Origin: Serilophus lunatus
Lineage: Eukaryota > Chordata > Aves > Passeriformes > Eurylaimidae
DNA: 64,000 nucleotides
Direction of reading: 5' to 3'
NCBI GenBank assembly: GCA_013399895.1
Contig: VXBA01003438.1
Location: 210,947-274,946, forward strand
Shown: positions 37,664 to 49,045 of the stretch, one piece after another
How the letters are laid out: each line of letters starts with the position of its first letter
Numbering within the stretch: the stretch's first letter is position 1
Notes under the pieces: model-generated
What the model was told of the DNA's origin: nothing
Seen by the model: the letters and a program-made list of their open reading frames with translations, nothing else
Database searches by the model: none
Translations under genes and position numbers: made by a program

Positions 37664-37866
37664 GAGCAATGGAGCAAAAGCGTCATGAGGAGCAGATGAC
37701 GAAACTGGAGTTGTTCAGCCTGGAGAAAAGAAAGCTCAGGGAAGACCCCATTGCTCCACACAAATGCATGAAAGGAGGATATAGCCGAGTGGGGGCCAGC
37801 TTTTTCTCCCACGTGATAAGTAATGGGATGAGAGAAAGTGGCCTTAAGTTCTGCCAGAGGAGGTTT
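37664..37866 (+). mobile_element. CR1 LINE, RT tail fragment (different subfamily)
   Basis: In sense: GGAGCAGATGACGAAACTGG, GTTCAGCCTGGAGAAAAGAAAG, AAATGCATGAAAGGAGGATATAG, GTGGGGGCCAGCTTTTTC and GGGATGAGAGAAAGTGGCC, ending at AGGAGGTTTC. It is the protein-tail region (FSLEKRK... type) followed by the start of the 3' UTR, truncated at both ends. Confidence 0.88.
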
Positions 37867-37990
37867 CTTTCTTTTTAACCATCAAAACTTATCACCTCAA
37901 AGAGCATTCCCTGAATTGTTGCAGTAATGAAAGAGGATTTGGGGGAGATAGAAGTGGCCGTGAACACATGGAAGACTGTTTCTGTGACCA

Positions 37991-38025
37991 TGTCCTGATT
38001 CTTTCAAGGTTTTTTGAATTCCTGG
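37991..38025 (+). mobile_element. Possible 5' stub of family A LTR
   Basis: The segment begins TGTCCTGATT and runs to AATTCCTGG. It aligns loosely with the first 40 bases of the family A LTR (minus strand from 9326 leftward): both have TGT..TG, then AAGGTTT.TT, then a G-rich end. Family B LTR sequence begins at the next base, so this is read as the left part of an interrupted LTR. The match is short and diverged. Confidence 0.4.
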
Positions 38026-38478
38026 TGTAGTGGGTTAGGAAGCAGTTTTATCTTTTAGGTTGGGGGATGTAGCATATTAAATTATTAATGCAGCATGTCC
38101 AGATTATGATATAATGTCTTAGGTATGTAAACATCATCTTGTGACAGTCCTGTGGCTCTGGGACAGTGACACATGACCACCTTTCCTTTTGTCTATTGGC
38201 TGTATTAACCAAAACAATCTTTGGACTATAAAACTAGATGAATTTGCAATAAAGAAGAGACTCCATTGGAAACTCCATTAGAGACTCCATTTTGAGAGTT
38301 CATTTGTCCACTGTATAATATTGTATATAGTCTTTCTTTCTTGGATCCTATGATTTACAGCACCATGCCCACAAGGCTCCTATGTTTTGTTGGGAGTTGT
38401 GGTTTCAGAGGATCCCAGTCCCTAACGCCACCAAATTGATTATTCCGTTTTAAGGGATCCCAAACACAACTGGCAACA
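38026..38478 (+). mobile_element. LTR of an avian endogenous retrovirus (family B, copy 2)
   Basis: Begins TGTAGTGGG and ends GGCAACA. A TATAAAA box at 38227-38233 is followed by AATAAA at 38248-38253, the usual order of an LTR promoter and poly(A) signal. It aligns end to end with the minus-strand copy at 20447-20836, with an extra block near its 5' end. A CCTAACGCCACCA motif at 38421-38433 mirrors the tRNA-like motif of copy 1. No clear target duplication flanks it: the adjoining 6-mers, TCCTGG and GGGGGA, do not match. Confidence 0.86.
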
Positions 38479-39218
38479 GGGGGAGGGGAAGGGTTGCCTT
38501 TTAAACTTGTTTTTTTCTGAGAAGGGAAGCAGCAAGAAAATAGCTGAAGCCCCCATCCTCCCGGTGGCTTGGCAATGCCATCTTGCCTCATACTGAAGTC
38601 TCAGAGAGAGGGTTTGGCATCCATGTGCCGCTGTCCAGTGGGGAAGCAGCACGTCTGGGAGGTTGCCTCAAGAATACGCGAGAACTGGCAGCCCATAAAA
38701 GACAGAAGCACAGAAGTCTGGCCTCTTTTAGCTTCCTTCTGTGCTGGAAGAAGCACAGCTCCCCTCCTCCTCTATCTCCGACCACGCAGCGTCATTGTGG
38801 CTCGCTTTCCCTCGTCTTCCTCAACACGAGCAGCAGCGCAGCATCACTGGAGCTTGGGCAGTGTCAGCGGAGGAACCACATGGCGATAGGAGTTGTGGTA
38901 TCTTCCCCCTTTGGGTTCCTCCCAGGGTTCCTCTCGCTATCCTTCTTTTTCAGCAGCCCTGGTGTGGGACCTGTTTCCATCTTCAGGCCAGCCTTTCTTC
39001 GCTTCCTTCCCTTGCTCCACAGGCCAGCAGTCAGCCTGGAGGAGCATCGTTCATTTTTTTTACTGCATAATGTTGTTGGGTTGGTTGTTTGTGTAATTTG
39101 GATAGTGCTTTAGTAGGGTTCCATAGTTTAGTGAGCCCCTAGATAAACAAACTGTTTGCTGTGGTTTCCTATTAAGTCTCTCATCACTGTATTGCCCCCT
39201 ACGGACCAAACCAGTACA
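38479..39218 (+). mobile_element. LTR of family A, main part
   Basis: It shares an ordered series of blocks with the solo LTR at 8777-9326, including TTTTAAACTTG, TGTGGTATCTTCCCCCTTTGGG, TTTTCAGCAGC, GGGTTCCATAG, CCCCTAGATAAAC and a terminal CAAACCAGTACA. A TATA-like CATAAAAG lies at 38694-38701. The poly(A) signal seen in the other copy (AATAAAC) is broken here (ATAAACAAAC). This copy keeps about 200 bases lost or unassembled in the other one. It is CpG-richer than its surroundings, and open frames such as the one at 38583-39113 are by-products. Confidence 0.83.
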
Positions 39219-39605
39219 CAGGCAAGAAAATAAGGGGGTTTGTTTCCTATGTAGATGGCGGGAATTGCTACTTGCCACTGCCAGAAGCCCCAAAAGTGCA
39301 CAAAATAGGGACACAGGAGAAATTTAAAATTAAGCTAAAAGGTCTTTAGTGATGTTATTGTGAAACAGAAGTCAGGAAGGAAAAGAACCATATTTACTGA
39401 CTTGCAAGTGCTAAGTTTCAATGAATGCAAAGCTCCAAGAGCAAGTTACAAGTGCCAACCTTTGCTCAGCCGGGGTATATACGGAAAAACCATTTCCAAG
39501 AGCGTAGTTTTTAAGCTGATTGAAATCTGAAAAATTCCAGTGAAATCAAGTCAGTGAGAGACTGAAGAGTGAGAATGCAGCCTTAACCTTCCCCAAGGAA
39601 AACAG
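39219..39605. other. Unique-looking non-coding sequence
   Basis: Right flank of the LTR; no internal retroviral sequence recognised. Confidence 0.5.
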
Positions 39606-39661
39606 AGAATCATTAAGGCTGGAAAAAACATCAAGTCCAGTCATTAATGCAGCACTGTAAA
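39606..39661 (-). mobile_element. CR1 LINE, short 3' remnant
   Basis: In antisense: GAATCATTAAGGCTGG, ACATCAAGTCCAGTCATTAATGCAGCACTG. This matches the first 55 bases of the CR1 3' end as seen at 25992 and 45978. Confidence 0.75.
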
Positions 39662-42600
39662 GCTGAAATAAACTTCTCTTGTTTTTCTGTAAAAACTGCA
39701 GGTGTTCAGATGTATCATCGTGTGATGAGGTACCCTCTGAAACTGCTTTGTTATTTGGAGACAGACAAATCAGAATTAGGTGGAGAAGCAGAGGCAGAGC
39801 CCTGTGTCTAACAGGCAAGTTGAGGCACCAATTATTGGGATTGCAGACCTTAAGAGAAAGGGCAATTTAATTCTAGATTTATGTCCCTATATTACAAACA
39901 GGTTTTAGAGAGGGAGAAGAGGATGGAAGGACTGCCTTTTTCCCCTCTAATAACAAAAATGCTCTGTAGATGAGAATAGAGAGGATGCAAGGCCTCTGTC
40001 AGCTCTTATTGTCCATCAGAATTGTGCTGACAAAGTTTCCTTTCTAAATATATTGATTGAATCTTAAAAGTCCCACTGGCTTAACTTTCTTTTAATATCT
40101 TTTAGCTTCTGACGGGCTTCCTAATCTCTAAGCTTCAAGGAATATGTATTGTAGCATCAAATGTTATGTTTAAATATCTGGAACATGGGATTTTCCATAC
40201 TGGATCAGGCCATGAAGTCACATGAAGTCGCACTAGTCCATAGCCTGGCATGACCATTAGCTTGTATTTCAGAGGAGGCAGGAACCAGACAGACAACATA
40301 AATGCTGAATTTCCTTCTTGCCTGAAAAAAAGCATGGACTTGCTTCTGTGCTGTGACAGTGGAAAATATCCAATGATATTTTGCTTGCCACTGCTTTAGA
40401 ATTTTGAAGCGAATCTTCTTGAATAAAAATTTGACACTTCGAAGTACAAAATTAAAAGCCTATTACATGTATATGTGTGCATATATATCAGATAACTGTC
40501 ATATTGATGTTTCATTAACTTCCTATTGATTTGATGTTTTTCTATGTTGGTCTCTGGGCTCTAAACAATTTAAATTGCCATAAATCAACAATGATACATA
40601 GTAGTATACAAATGTATGCATGTACATAGGTGTGTACATTCTTACCACTAAAACTTCCCAGTTTTAAAGCCAGTATGGATTAAAATATTTCTCTTTGTAA
40701 AGAAATAGCACAGAGCCTTTGCTCTTCCAGTCATGGTCTTTTAAGGATTTAAGCATTTACTTACAAGCTGTACGGCTTGAACAAAGAATCCAAGAAAGCA
40801 TTTAAGTGCTTTGTAAAAAGCTGGAATGCTGATCTGATATCTCAAATGTAAGTAGGTTTAACAAGAGTATTAATTAATTAATATGAGATTAAAGCAGTAT
40901 GGCATTTATTTGTCATAATCCTTTTCTGTCTTTCAAAAGTTTTTATCAGCAAACCAAGAAAAAAAAAGCATGTCTCTTTGCCAGTGATAACCATTCAAAA
41001 GGAGAGCAAGTACTGGGAAAGGACAGTGTGAATTAGGTAGATGTGCCTTTGGAAATACAATCCAGGAAACTTTTTTGTCTACATAAACCTCAATGTGCAA
41101 CTCATTCATATATAATGTTGTTTGACCCAGATACAACAGAGTTCTGAGGATTTAAACAGTCAGCACTTGTCAGCTTAGTGCAATCTCTGACCACACGCAC
41201 ATTCTTAGCACCCAGCAAATATGAAATAAACCACATTAGTTTGAATCTCAGTGAGAGACAGTCAAATGCACTCTTTACAAGGAGAAAGGAGTGTGATTGA
41301 TCAGTAATCCAGGCTCAACTGACATTCAGATACTTGTTGACCTGTGGTTGCTTACTTGAAACATTATTATAGTTCACATCCAAGGGAATTAGCATTAAAA
41401 AAATGATGTGGATATTGAAAAGAAAACTTTGTTTCGCAATGATGACAATCAAGGGGAGGAACAAGTTGCTCAAAGAAATTTTACCATCTCCATTGCAGAT
41501 TTTCGTGGTGCCACTGCTCAAAGCCCTGAGTAACCAGGGCTGATTTCATTGCTGACATGGTTTGAGTAGGACCTGTTTACTTACAGAGGGATTTTTTTTG
41601 TTGAGTTTCATCTCTGGGTTGCACTGAGAAGGGTACTAATAGAAATGGCATGAATCTGCAAAGTTACACTAAAGTCAGCAGAGATAAACCAACTTGCAAG
41701 AATTGAAAGTGTTGCTCCTTAATTTAATTTTCTTATGTAGTTATAAAGCTTTGTGCATGTATATTGTGGTTTTAAATTTTTAAATTCTTTTTTGGAAAAC
41801 AAAATCGGCCTGATGTGTTTTCATTAGAATGCAATATTCTGCCTCTGTCAATACCACTCTTTGAAAAGGTTATTGATATTTGAAGTTACTAACATTCTTC
41901 TCTCTTTTTAATTGACCCAACTTATAAAAGAGAATTAAAAAATAGAAGTTTTTATCTATCTTTGTTGAGAAGAAAATTGTAGTGTACAGGATCTTTATTT
42001 GGTCAAATATTGCCACCAGCTACAGTTGCAACTGAGAAGTGGCTACATATATTTCAGAAGTGTCTTCCCTGATGGATATGGCCGTTGTTGCAATTTTTTT
42101 AAAAAAAATTACATCCCATGAAATAATTCTGGACCGCTTAGAACACCAATAGCCAAAGGTTGGCATTAATGATATGTGATGGTTCAGCACTGCAAAGCAC
42201 CTTGCTGTAAAAATTGGATGGATTTTCTGAATTACCTGTATTTTGCCAGGTTCTGCTCCAAATCCCCCCAGATATCAATCATAGTTTGCTCTCTTGAGTT
42301 TGAATCCAGCCCTCATCTCCACTTCCTAAAAAGGCTTATACAATTCTTCTTTCCTTAAAAACTGTCCTGATTTCTAATCCACAATTATAACCCCAGCACG
42401 TCATGCTCGTACTCTACTGTTCTGCTTTCCCTATACCCATGTGGACTCTACAATTAAACCCTGCCCAAATTCTTCTTGTCAGATGCATATAAACAGTCTT
42501 GACCAAATCTGATCAGATATCAGATTCTTCCCTGCAAAGTTCTCCAATATCCTCATCTCTTTTCATCTTTTTCTCATTTATTGCATTCCTGTCCCTTTCA

Positions 42601-43758
42601 GGATAAGTTCTATGATCCTATGGGACAATTTTATTCACTGTAATCAACTGGCATTAAGTACCCTGAGTCTTATGCTTTAAAGTAAAATATGTGCATTCAA
42701 GCTGCATGCTGGGAACAGCTTAGATCACTCCAGAATGATCAAGTTTCACTGCTGATGATTTTCTCTGTAAAAATTGATTTTCTTTTTCATCATGAATATT
42801 ACAATGTGAATCCGTAGAGATCTTCACACCATTATTATTTCTTTTATCCAAAAGTCCTAATTTTTTTCATACTGTTACTTCTCCCAGCTGTTTGGAAAAG
42901 TAACGTCTTTTCTCCAAACTCTTTCTCCAACCAGTGTCAAACACGATGCCTAGATTTCTTTTGTCTCCCTGAATCTTCTTCAGCTTTCTTTTTCCAAGCT
43001 CATCAAGTGTTGTGCACTGAACTTGAGATTTGCTTCCCTGTGCACCTCCTACAGACAGACTCTGCCCTTTTTCCTGTTCCATGATCCTGTGGATTGTATT
43101 ATGCGGGGATCACGCTTAATTAATGTCTCACTTTCCATGTCTTCAGGAGCTGTGAAGGTTCTTGAACGTTCTGTCTCTCCAAGATCTCTAAAAGCAAGAA
43201 AACCTTATTTTGATGAGCAGTTGTTTGAGAATTTCAGACTGAGTTTTTTTGAGAAAGCCCAACAGTTCCTCTGAAAGCAGTGCTAATGGATTGATTATTT
43301 TCCATTCTCTCATCTGCATCAAAAATGCCAGTATCCAGGCAGGAGATGGGTTATATTATTACACGAACCTCACGGGACTCCTTCAGTATGAAAATTGCAA
43401 TACAAATATATTATTATCTATCTCAAAATACACTGAAATAGTCAGTCCCCTACTCATCACCACAGTATCTGTACACCTCTGGGATGACACAATAATGTGA
43501 TTGATCTAAAAAAGGCAGTGTAATTATACCTGTGCCGCAGTATTTCACACATAGAAATTGTTCATAATGAATACTCTTTTACTTACTTTTTGAAAGGATT
43601 TTTTCTTCAATGGGAGACAGTGGGATAATTTATAGATAGGAGAGATTTTGACTGGGGAAGGTATTAGACCTTAAATGAGCAGCTCAGTGTTTGCATTTGA
43701 GCAAATGATTTGCTTCTTGCACTCTATTACAATTCCTTAAAAATCAATGGAACCACCG
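39662..43758. other. Unique-looking non-coding sequence
   Basis: About four kilobases with no recognised repeat or exon. A TTAATTAATTAATA run lies at about 40872-40885. The part at 42240-42640 is pyrimidine-rich on the plus strand and may be a very old repeat. Confidence 0.5.
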
Positions 43759-43870
43759 AGTCATAGACACATAGAAGGTCCTGAATTGGAAGGGAACGAC
43801 CATGGAAGTACAACTCCTGGCACTGCACAGGAAACCCCAGATATCCTACCATATGCCCAAATAACCTGAA
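43759..43870 (-). mobile_element. CR1 LINE, 3' end remnant
   Basis: In antisense: GAGTCATAGACACATAG, TTGGAAGGGAACGACC, ACAACTCCTGGCACTGCACAGGA, CCATATGCC. It is the same block order as the CR1 at 19653-19865, but more decayed. Confidence 0.8.
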
Positions 43871-44639
43871 TAGCCAGTTGGGACTGGCTCCTGGATAAAC
43901 ACAAGCACTTCAGCTACTTTGTGAATCTGGAATGTCTTGCATTAGAATATGAATTTTCCCTTCAGAACTGCACTTTCTCTTACTATGCGAAGCCCAAAAA
44001 CCCTACACATTCCACGTGGCCTGAAGGCACAATTTTATATTGTATATTTTCTTATCTATAAATATTTACATATGCATGTTGTAGTCACGAAGTATAAGGA
44101 TAAGGTGACAGTACAACACACACATGTTTGGCATTACAGAGCTGAAGGGAGCACAACAAAACTTGTGCATCTTAAGCAGTAGCAACAAAGAGTGTATGAA
44201 TTCCCTAATACATAAATATGTGCCAAATCTGCTGTCTCCATGAAAAATGTTTTCTAAAACAAGGGAAAAAAATTTCACTACAAGCTAAAATCCTTGTTCA
44301 GGAAAGTATTTAATGGGGGGATTATTTTCTGCATATATTTGAGCCTTGCTGCCTTCAAGGAGGGCTGAGAAACTTGCTAAGTAAATGTCATCAACAATGC
44401 ATCTATCTGAATTGTGAAATGTGAAATGATGACTGTAATTAACTGGACTCCTCTCAAAGGCCAAATGGTGCCCAGCATTGGTATTTGGTTGGGGTTTTTC
44501 TGTTGTTTCTTCAACAGACTTTCCTTTTTGTAGCACGACTGTTAATAATTTCTTTGCAACATTTTAATTCACAAATTAAATTATAGTTCAAACACCTGCA
44601 AGCAGTTACTAAAATTTCCCCTTAACCATATTCTCTTAC

Positions 44640-44900
44640 ATGATCTTCACACACACACAAACCCCTAATTAAATTTTGTTTGTTTTCATGCCCAATTAGC
44701 AATTGCTGATTTCCCCTTTCTTTATTAATTAGATAAGGAAAAGCCAAAGGGTTTTAATTACTCAAGATATGTGTGAACACATCTTCATTTTCAATTAGAG
44801 GTGAGATAGGATGTTTGAAGAGAAAATAACTAACACAGTAATTTTTTTATTATTATCCTGAGAGAAAACACATATATCATGAGATGCTATCAGCAGGACT
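44640..44900. promoter_or_regulatory. Candidate conserved non-coding element
   Basis: Dense homeodomain-type cores: CCTAATTAAATTTTG, CCCAATTAGCAATTG, TTATTAATTAGATAAGG (with a GATAAG GATA-type site), GGTTTTAATTACTC, TTTCAATTAGAGG. The sequence is not a simple repeat and not a known transposon. Texture matches vertebrate developmental enhancers, but conservation is not shown here. Confidence 0.28.
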
Positions 44901-45310
44901 GTTTGCACTTCTTAGGAATGTCTTGGCTATGTCATAAAATGAAATAAATTCAATTATAAGAGGAGGAAATAAAAGCCTAAATCTCAAACTATGGCTGTGA
45001 ATGCAGCACCTCTGTCTTCTTTAGCAGGATCATTCCCAGCTAAGCATAGTCTAATTTCACTAGTGGATTTTACTGGAACAGTATGGCACCCTCCAGTCAA
45101 GAAAATACTGACTTCAGTGACTCCAAAATCAGGTTTAAAATATACTGTCCACTTTCCTAATTTTATGAGTGAACTATGTATATGAATTGCTCATAAAAGG
45201 TCTTTCTAAAGGGAAGGAAAAGTCAATTGGAAGATAAATGCCAATTGAGTGGAGAATAAATATACTGGGAAAGACCACAGGCAAAGTCCATAATAACTCC
45301 CTGCTCATAC

Positions 45311-45408
45311 CCAGTAGTAAAGTGATGAATGCTTCGGGTGGGTATCTCACTTCTCTTAGCCAATACTAAAGAAGTGAATGCCTTAGGTGAGTATCTGACA
45401 CATCTTTG
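45311..45408 (+). repeat. Two-copy tandem repeat, 49-bp unit
   Basis: Units 45311-45359 and 45360-45408 align without gaps at 35 of 49 positions, sharing TAAAG, TGAATGC and GTATCT. An old local duplication. Confidence 0.75.
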
Positions 45409-45977
45409 TTAAGAACAGCTCCCTAAATCATCAAGACATCACTGCACAGTCCCATACAGTGACTCCTCTGAATTATTTGTTTGTCAGGAATGACAATGCC
45501 TCTGCCTTGTCTTCTTGTCCTCTTATTCTGTGTACCCTGCAAAGCCCTTCAAACCTGTCATTTGTTCTCTGCTCTGAATAATGTCCAAGTGGATGTATAA
45601 ACCGAAGTTGTCAGAAACATTTAGTGATAAATAAACTATAGCATAAAGGAAACTATTTGTGTATGCTATGGATTAACTTAACCTGGTTTTAGGAAATTGA
45701 AGATATACCCAGGGCACTAATTTTTTTCTTCTTTATAAATTATATATAGAAAATAATACTAACTTTATTAGAGACTTATTTCCAAAATGAAACAGTATCA
45801 AATCACCAACACTGTTTTGTTTGTTCTGTTGTATCAGAGATCATTTGGGACTATGAAATCCACCCTGATTTTAGGTTTACAAAGTCACAAGTTTTAAGGA
45901 AAAATCATACATACTGTCGTTTCAGCATATTGCACTGGACTGGTAGTCTGCTTCACAATTATGCAGACTAAGTCACA

Positions 45978-46370
45978 GTCATAGAATCACTGATGTTGGG
46001 AACGACCCCTAAGACCATCAAGTCCAAACATTAGCTCAGCATTGCCAAGTCCAACACCAAACCATGTCTCTATTTGCGATATCTATGTGTCTTTTAAATA
46101 CCTCCAGAAATGGTGACTCCTCCTCTGCTCTGATCTGCCTGTTCCAGTGTTTGATAACCCTTCCAGGGGAGAAATTTTTCCTTATATCCGATCAAAACCT
46201 CCTCTGGTACACTTGAGATTATTTTCTCTTGTTACCTGGAAGAAGGGGGAACTCCTAGCTCACTATAACCTCCTTTCAGATGCTTGTAGAGAACCTGAAG
46301 TTTCCCCTTGAGCTGCCTTTTCTCCAGGTTGAGCTCCCTCAGCTGCCCCTCATAGGACTTATTCTGCATT
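45978..46370 (-). mobile_element. CR1 LINE, RT tail plus complete 3' UTR
   Basis: In antisense from the 3' end: AGTCATAGAATCAC, CCTAAGACCATCAAGTCC, CCAAACCATGTCTC, GGTGACTCCTCC, CCTTATATCCGATC, then the complement of the protein tail (frame containing LYKHLKGGYSELG and LRELNLEKRQLKG on the minus strand). It is one of the longer 3' copies. Confidence 0.93.
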
Positions 46371-47053
46371 GAGATGGCAGGCTGGAAGACCTTAAAGGAA
46401 ATGCAATAGACATAGTTATGAAACCTGCCGTAGCTTTGAGTAATCAAAGGTACCCTGCTGTGTAAAGGAGCCATGTATCCAGGGCTATAGGTATTACCCC
46501 AGTCCTTCCAAAAGGAAGTTTATCCTTGGAATTGCTCTTCTCCTTTTTAGCTAAAGGCAGCCCAGTTTCCTTGGAAGCGCTCAAAACCTTCTAATATTTG
46601 AAACAGTCAAGGCATGGAAATTTATGACCTGTAACACATTTTTTAGTTTTCTATTATCACTGTAGTCTAAAAGGATTTAGGATTTATAAAGTCTTAAGGA
46701 TAACACTGATCAGGACACAATGTCTGTGTAAATTTAACAGTATTTGGGCACCGACCCAAGCAGGTGAAGTATATCATTGACATTGTTGATCTCAATAGTC
46801 CTTGCCAACCTTTGGGTCTCATCTACCTTACAGTCTTCTAAATAACAGCAAGGTACAGCTTCAGAAGTAGCCCTGTCCAGGACTAATTGGTAGCTTGGAT
46901 GTGGCCACCATGTTGAAGGCTTGGAGAGTTTAATAGTGTGTATAGAGTAGGACTATTTGAATAGATCTCAGGGCTAGAGGCCAGGCCTTAGTTGAGATGT
47001 AACAAAGGTGATGACGAACATCTCGTTATATCTGCCTTTGACACTCGCCTTAG
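46371..47053. other. Unique-looking non-coding sequence
   Basis: Nothing recognised. Confidence 0.5.
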
Positions 47054-47203
47054 ACCATAGAATCACAGAATGGTTTGTGTAGGAAGAGACCTTAAAGATC
47101 ATCTTGTTTCATTCCCCCTGCCATGGGCAAGAACACCTTCCATGAGACCAGATTGCTCCAATTGCCCCATCCAAGTTGATTTGGAACATTTTTAGGGATG
47201 GAT
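47054..47203 (-). mobile_element. CR1 LINE, 3' end fragment
   Basis: In antisense: CCATAGAATCACAGAATGG, GACCTTAAAGATCATC, CCCTGCCATGGGCAAG, GAGACCAGATTGCTC, CCCCATCCAAGTTG and TTAGGGATGG. It keeps the ATAGAATC/ACAGAATG tail octamers. Confidence 0.92.
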
Positions 47204-47283
47204 GGGAGTCCCCTACTTTGAGGGGTGCTTGGCATTGTCAGCTGATAGCAGTGGGAGCCTAATATCTTAAATGTCTTGATATC

Positions 47284-47304
47284 TTAATATCTTGAAGATA
47301 TTAA
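47284..47304. repeat. Perfect 10-bp palindrome, 1-base centre
   Basis: TTAATATCTT at 47284-47293, G at 47294, AAGATATTAA at 47295-47304. AT-rich neighbours raise the chance of such a match. Confidence 0.8.
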
Positions 47305-48061
47305 TTAATATAATCTTGCCACATACCTTGAAGTCTAGGAATAACGGAGGCAAGTATTTCCACTTGTAGTATTCCTTAGGTCATCTTGGACAAATCATTT
47401 AGATTTTCACGTCATTTATTTTTCCCAGTTAATGAAAAGGAGTAATATCTGCCAGATGTCGCAAATGTCTGGGTTAAAACGGTTGTAAAAGGGGGCCTTG
47501 CTGTGTTTGTCATTGTTGCTTTTTTTAATGGTTTGGGTTTTAATTTAAGCTTTTGCAAATCTAGTTCGATAGCACTGTACTATGAGTCCTAAAAGCTGCT
47601 TTTTCAGTAGGGAGAGTATTTTCCCCAAATTTCCTTCAATAGTTCTGAAATCTATATGCAGTCACCTAAAATACGTGCCCTGATTTTGAAAGGACTGGGC
47701 TTTCAGCATCACTGTTTAAATGAACTGCTGAATCCTCGCTGCTGTGGGAAATGAGATCATTTGTTTGTCAGAATTTACACTGGCTTTGAAGTACCAATGA
47801 ATCCAGGATTTCTGGAAGACATGAATGATTTTTGTCTCCATTTGCAAAGTGGGATATTCAGACAGAGACATGGCAAAGGATTTTGAATTCTGGAAGGTAC
47901 CACACAGTAGCCCTAAGAAAGTCAGGTCTCTTTAAGGTGTTCCAAGTTAGACATGCAAAATAAAAGGTCACATTTAAAAGCCTCCAAAGATACAATTATC
48001 ACACTCAGGATTCTCCAGTTTTAATTAGTAGAAAACATATCATTCCATAGAGGCTGAGTTG

Positions 48062-48078
48062 AAAAAAAAAAAAAAAAA
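48062..48078. repeat. Poly(A) run, 17 bases
   Basis: Homopolymer. The flanking sequence is not a recognised retrotransposed gene. Confidence 0.95.
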
Positions 48079-48249
48079 GAAATTCAGAGTGGGAGCAATT
48101 GGGGAAATTAAACTAAAATTCAGTGATACACAAACATTAGTTCAGGTCCAGGAAATATAACTATTCGAAATCAGACCCAAAGTTAAGATAACAGCATTTC
48201 GTTTTCTATAACAATTTTCAAACTTAAGGTAACCAGAAACTTCTTTTTC

Positions 48250-48264
48250 TTTTTTTTTTTTTTT
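48250..48264. repeat. Poly(T) run, 15 bases
   Basis: Homopolymer embedded in a wider T-rich tract to about 48290. Confidence 0.95.
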
Positions 48265-48269
48265 AATTT

Positions 48270-48600
48270 TTATTTTTTTAACAAAATATATACATGAACT
48301 GCATGCTCAACTATCATTGAATGTTGTAAAAAATACTTATGAATTTATTTGGCAGTCAACAACATGGCCTATGGCGATTAATAATTTTTATTTACAGAAC
48401 CCAGTGCTGATAATGGACAACTAATAGGCATGCTTAATTGGCTTTTAACTACTGCTATGTTATTATAGTATTTTCCTCTTTGCCCAATGGCAGCAACATT
48501 CACGAGGATTTCAATGTGAGTTTAATATGTTGCTGATTTTTAATTACATTTTTATTGCTTATGCAAATTCATGCTCGTTTGTATGGTGAACAAGGGGTCA
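48270..48600. promoter_or_regulatory. Candidate conserved non-coding element with octamer motif
   Basis: Holds ATGCAAAT, the POU octamer, at 48561-48568. TATTGC two bases before it resembles a SOX half-site, but the spacing is not the usual OCT-SOX composite. Other homeodomain-type cores are GATTAATAATTTTTATTTAC, GCTTAATTGGC and TTTTTAATTACATTTT. The sequence is neither a simple repeat nor a known transposon. Function is inferred from motif content only. Confidence 0.3.
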
Positions 48601-48894
48601 GCAACAAGGACGGTTTGGGCACGTTTCTCTATTCAGTGCCTACACTCAACAGCATTGTAACTTCTTTCTGTTCTATATTCCCCAGTGTGGGAAAATTAGC
48701 CCCTTCTCCAACTCCTTGCAGAATAGTTCATATCAGCAGTGCAGAGACAGTGACTAGTGGATGATGATCCAAACTTTGACTGAATTGTCCATCTAAACAT
48801 TTTTCTCTTTTCAGGCAGCAGCCATGCAGTAAATCTGGCATCACTTGGAGTTGCTGGCTGGTGTTTATGAACTGACCTCACTGTTGCTGGCAGA

Positions 48895-49045
48895 TGTGTC
48901 TGCCCCACCCCTGAAAGCGTTCAAGGAAAGGTTGGACGGGGGCCTGAGCAACCTGGTCTAGTGGAAGGTGTCTCAGCCCATGGCAGGGGGGTTGGAAAAA
49001 ATTGATCTTTAAGGTCCCTTCCAACCCAAACCATTCCATGATTTT
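48895..49045 (+). mobile_element. CR1 LINE, 3' end fragment
   Basis: CTGCCCCACCCCTGAAAGC, GTTCAAGGAAAGGTTGGACG, GCAACCTGGTCTAGTGGAAGG and GGTCCCTTCCAACCCAAACC, ending ATTCCATGATTTTATG. 5' truncated. Confidence 0.94.

Larger units (their letters stand above)
43871..45977. other. Unique non-coding sequence
   Basis: Holds an AT-rich candidate regulatory stretch (44640-44900) and a two-copy tandem repeat (45311-45408). No gene recognised. Confidence 0.5.
47204..48894. other. Unique non-coding sequence
   Basis: Holds a perfect palindrome (47284-47304), homopolymer runs (48062-48078, 48250-48264) and the candidate element at 48270-48600. Confidence 0.5.

Noticed and set aside
38583..39113. 176-codon open frame and three overlapping ones
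   Set aside because: They lie wholly within the family A LTR, which is non-coding, and have no counterpart in the other copy.
42867..43082. Minus-strand lysine-rich open frame, possible coding exon
   Set aside because: Only 71 codons, no recognisable domain, no convincing splice sites noticed.
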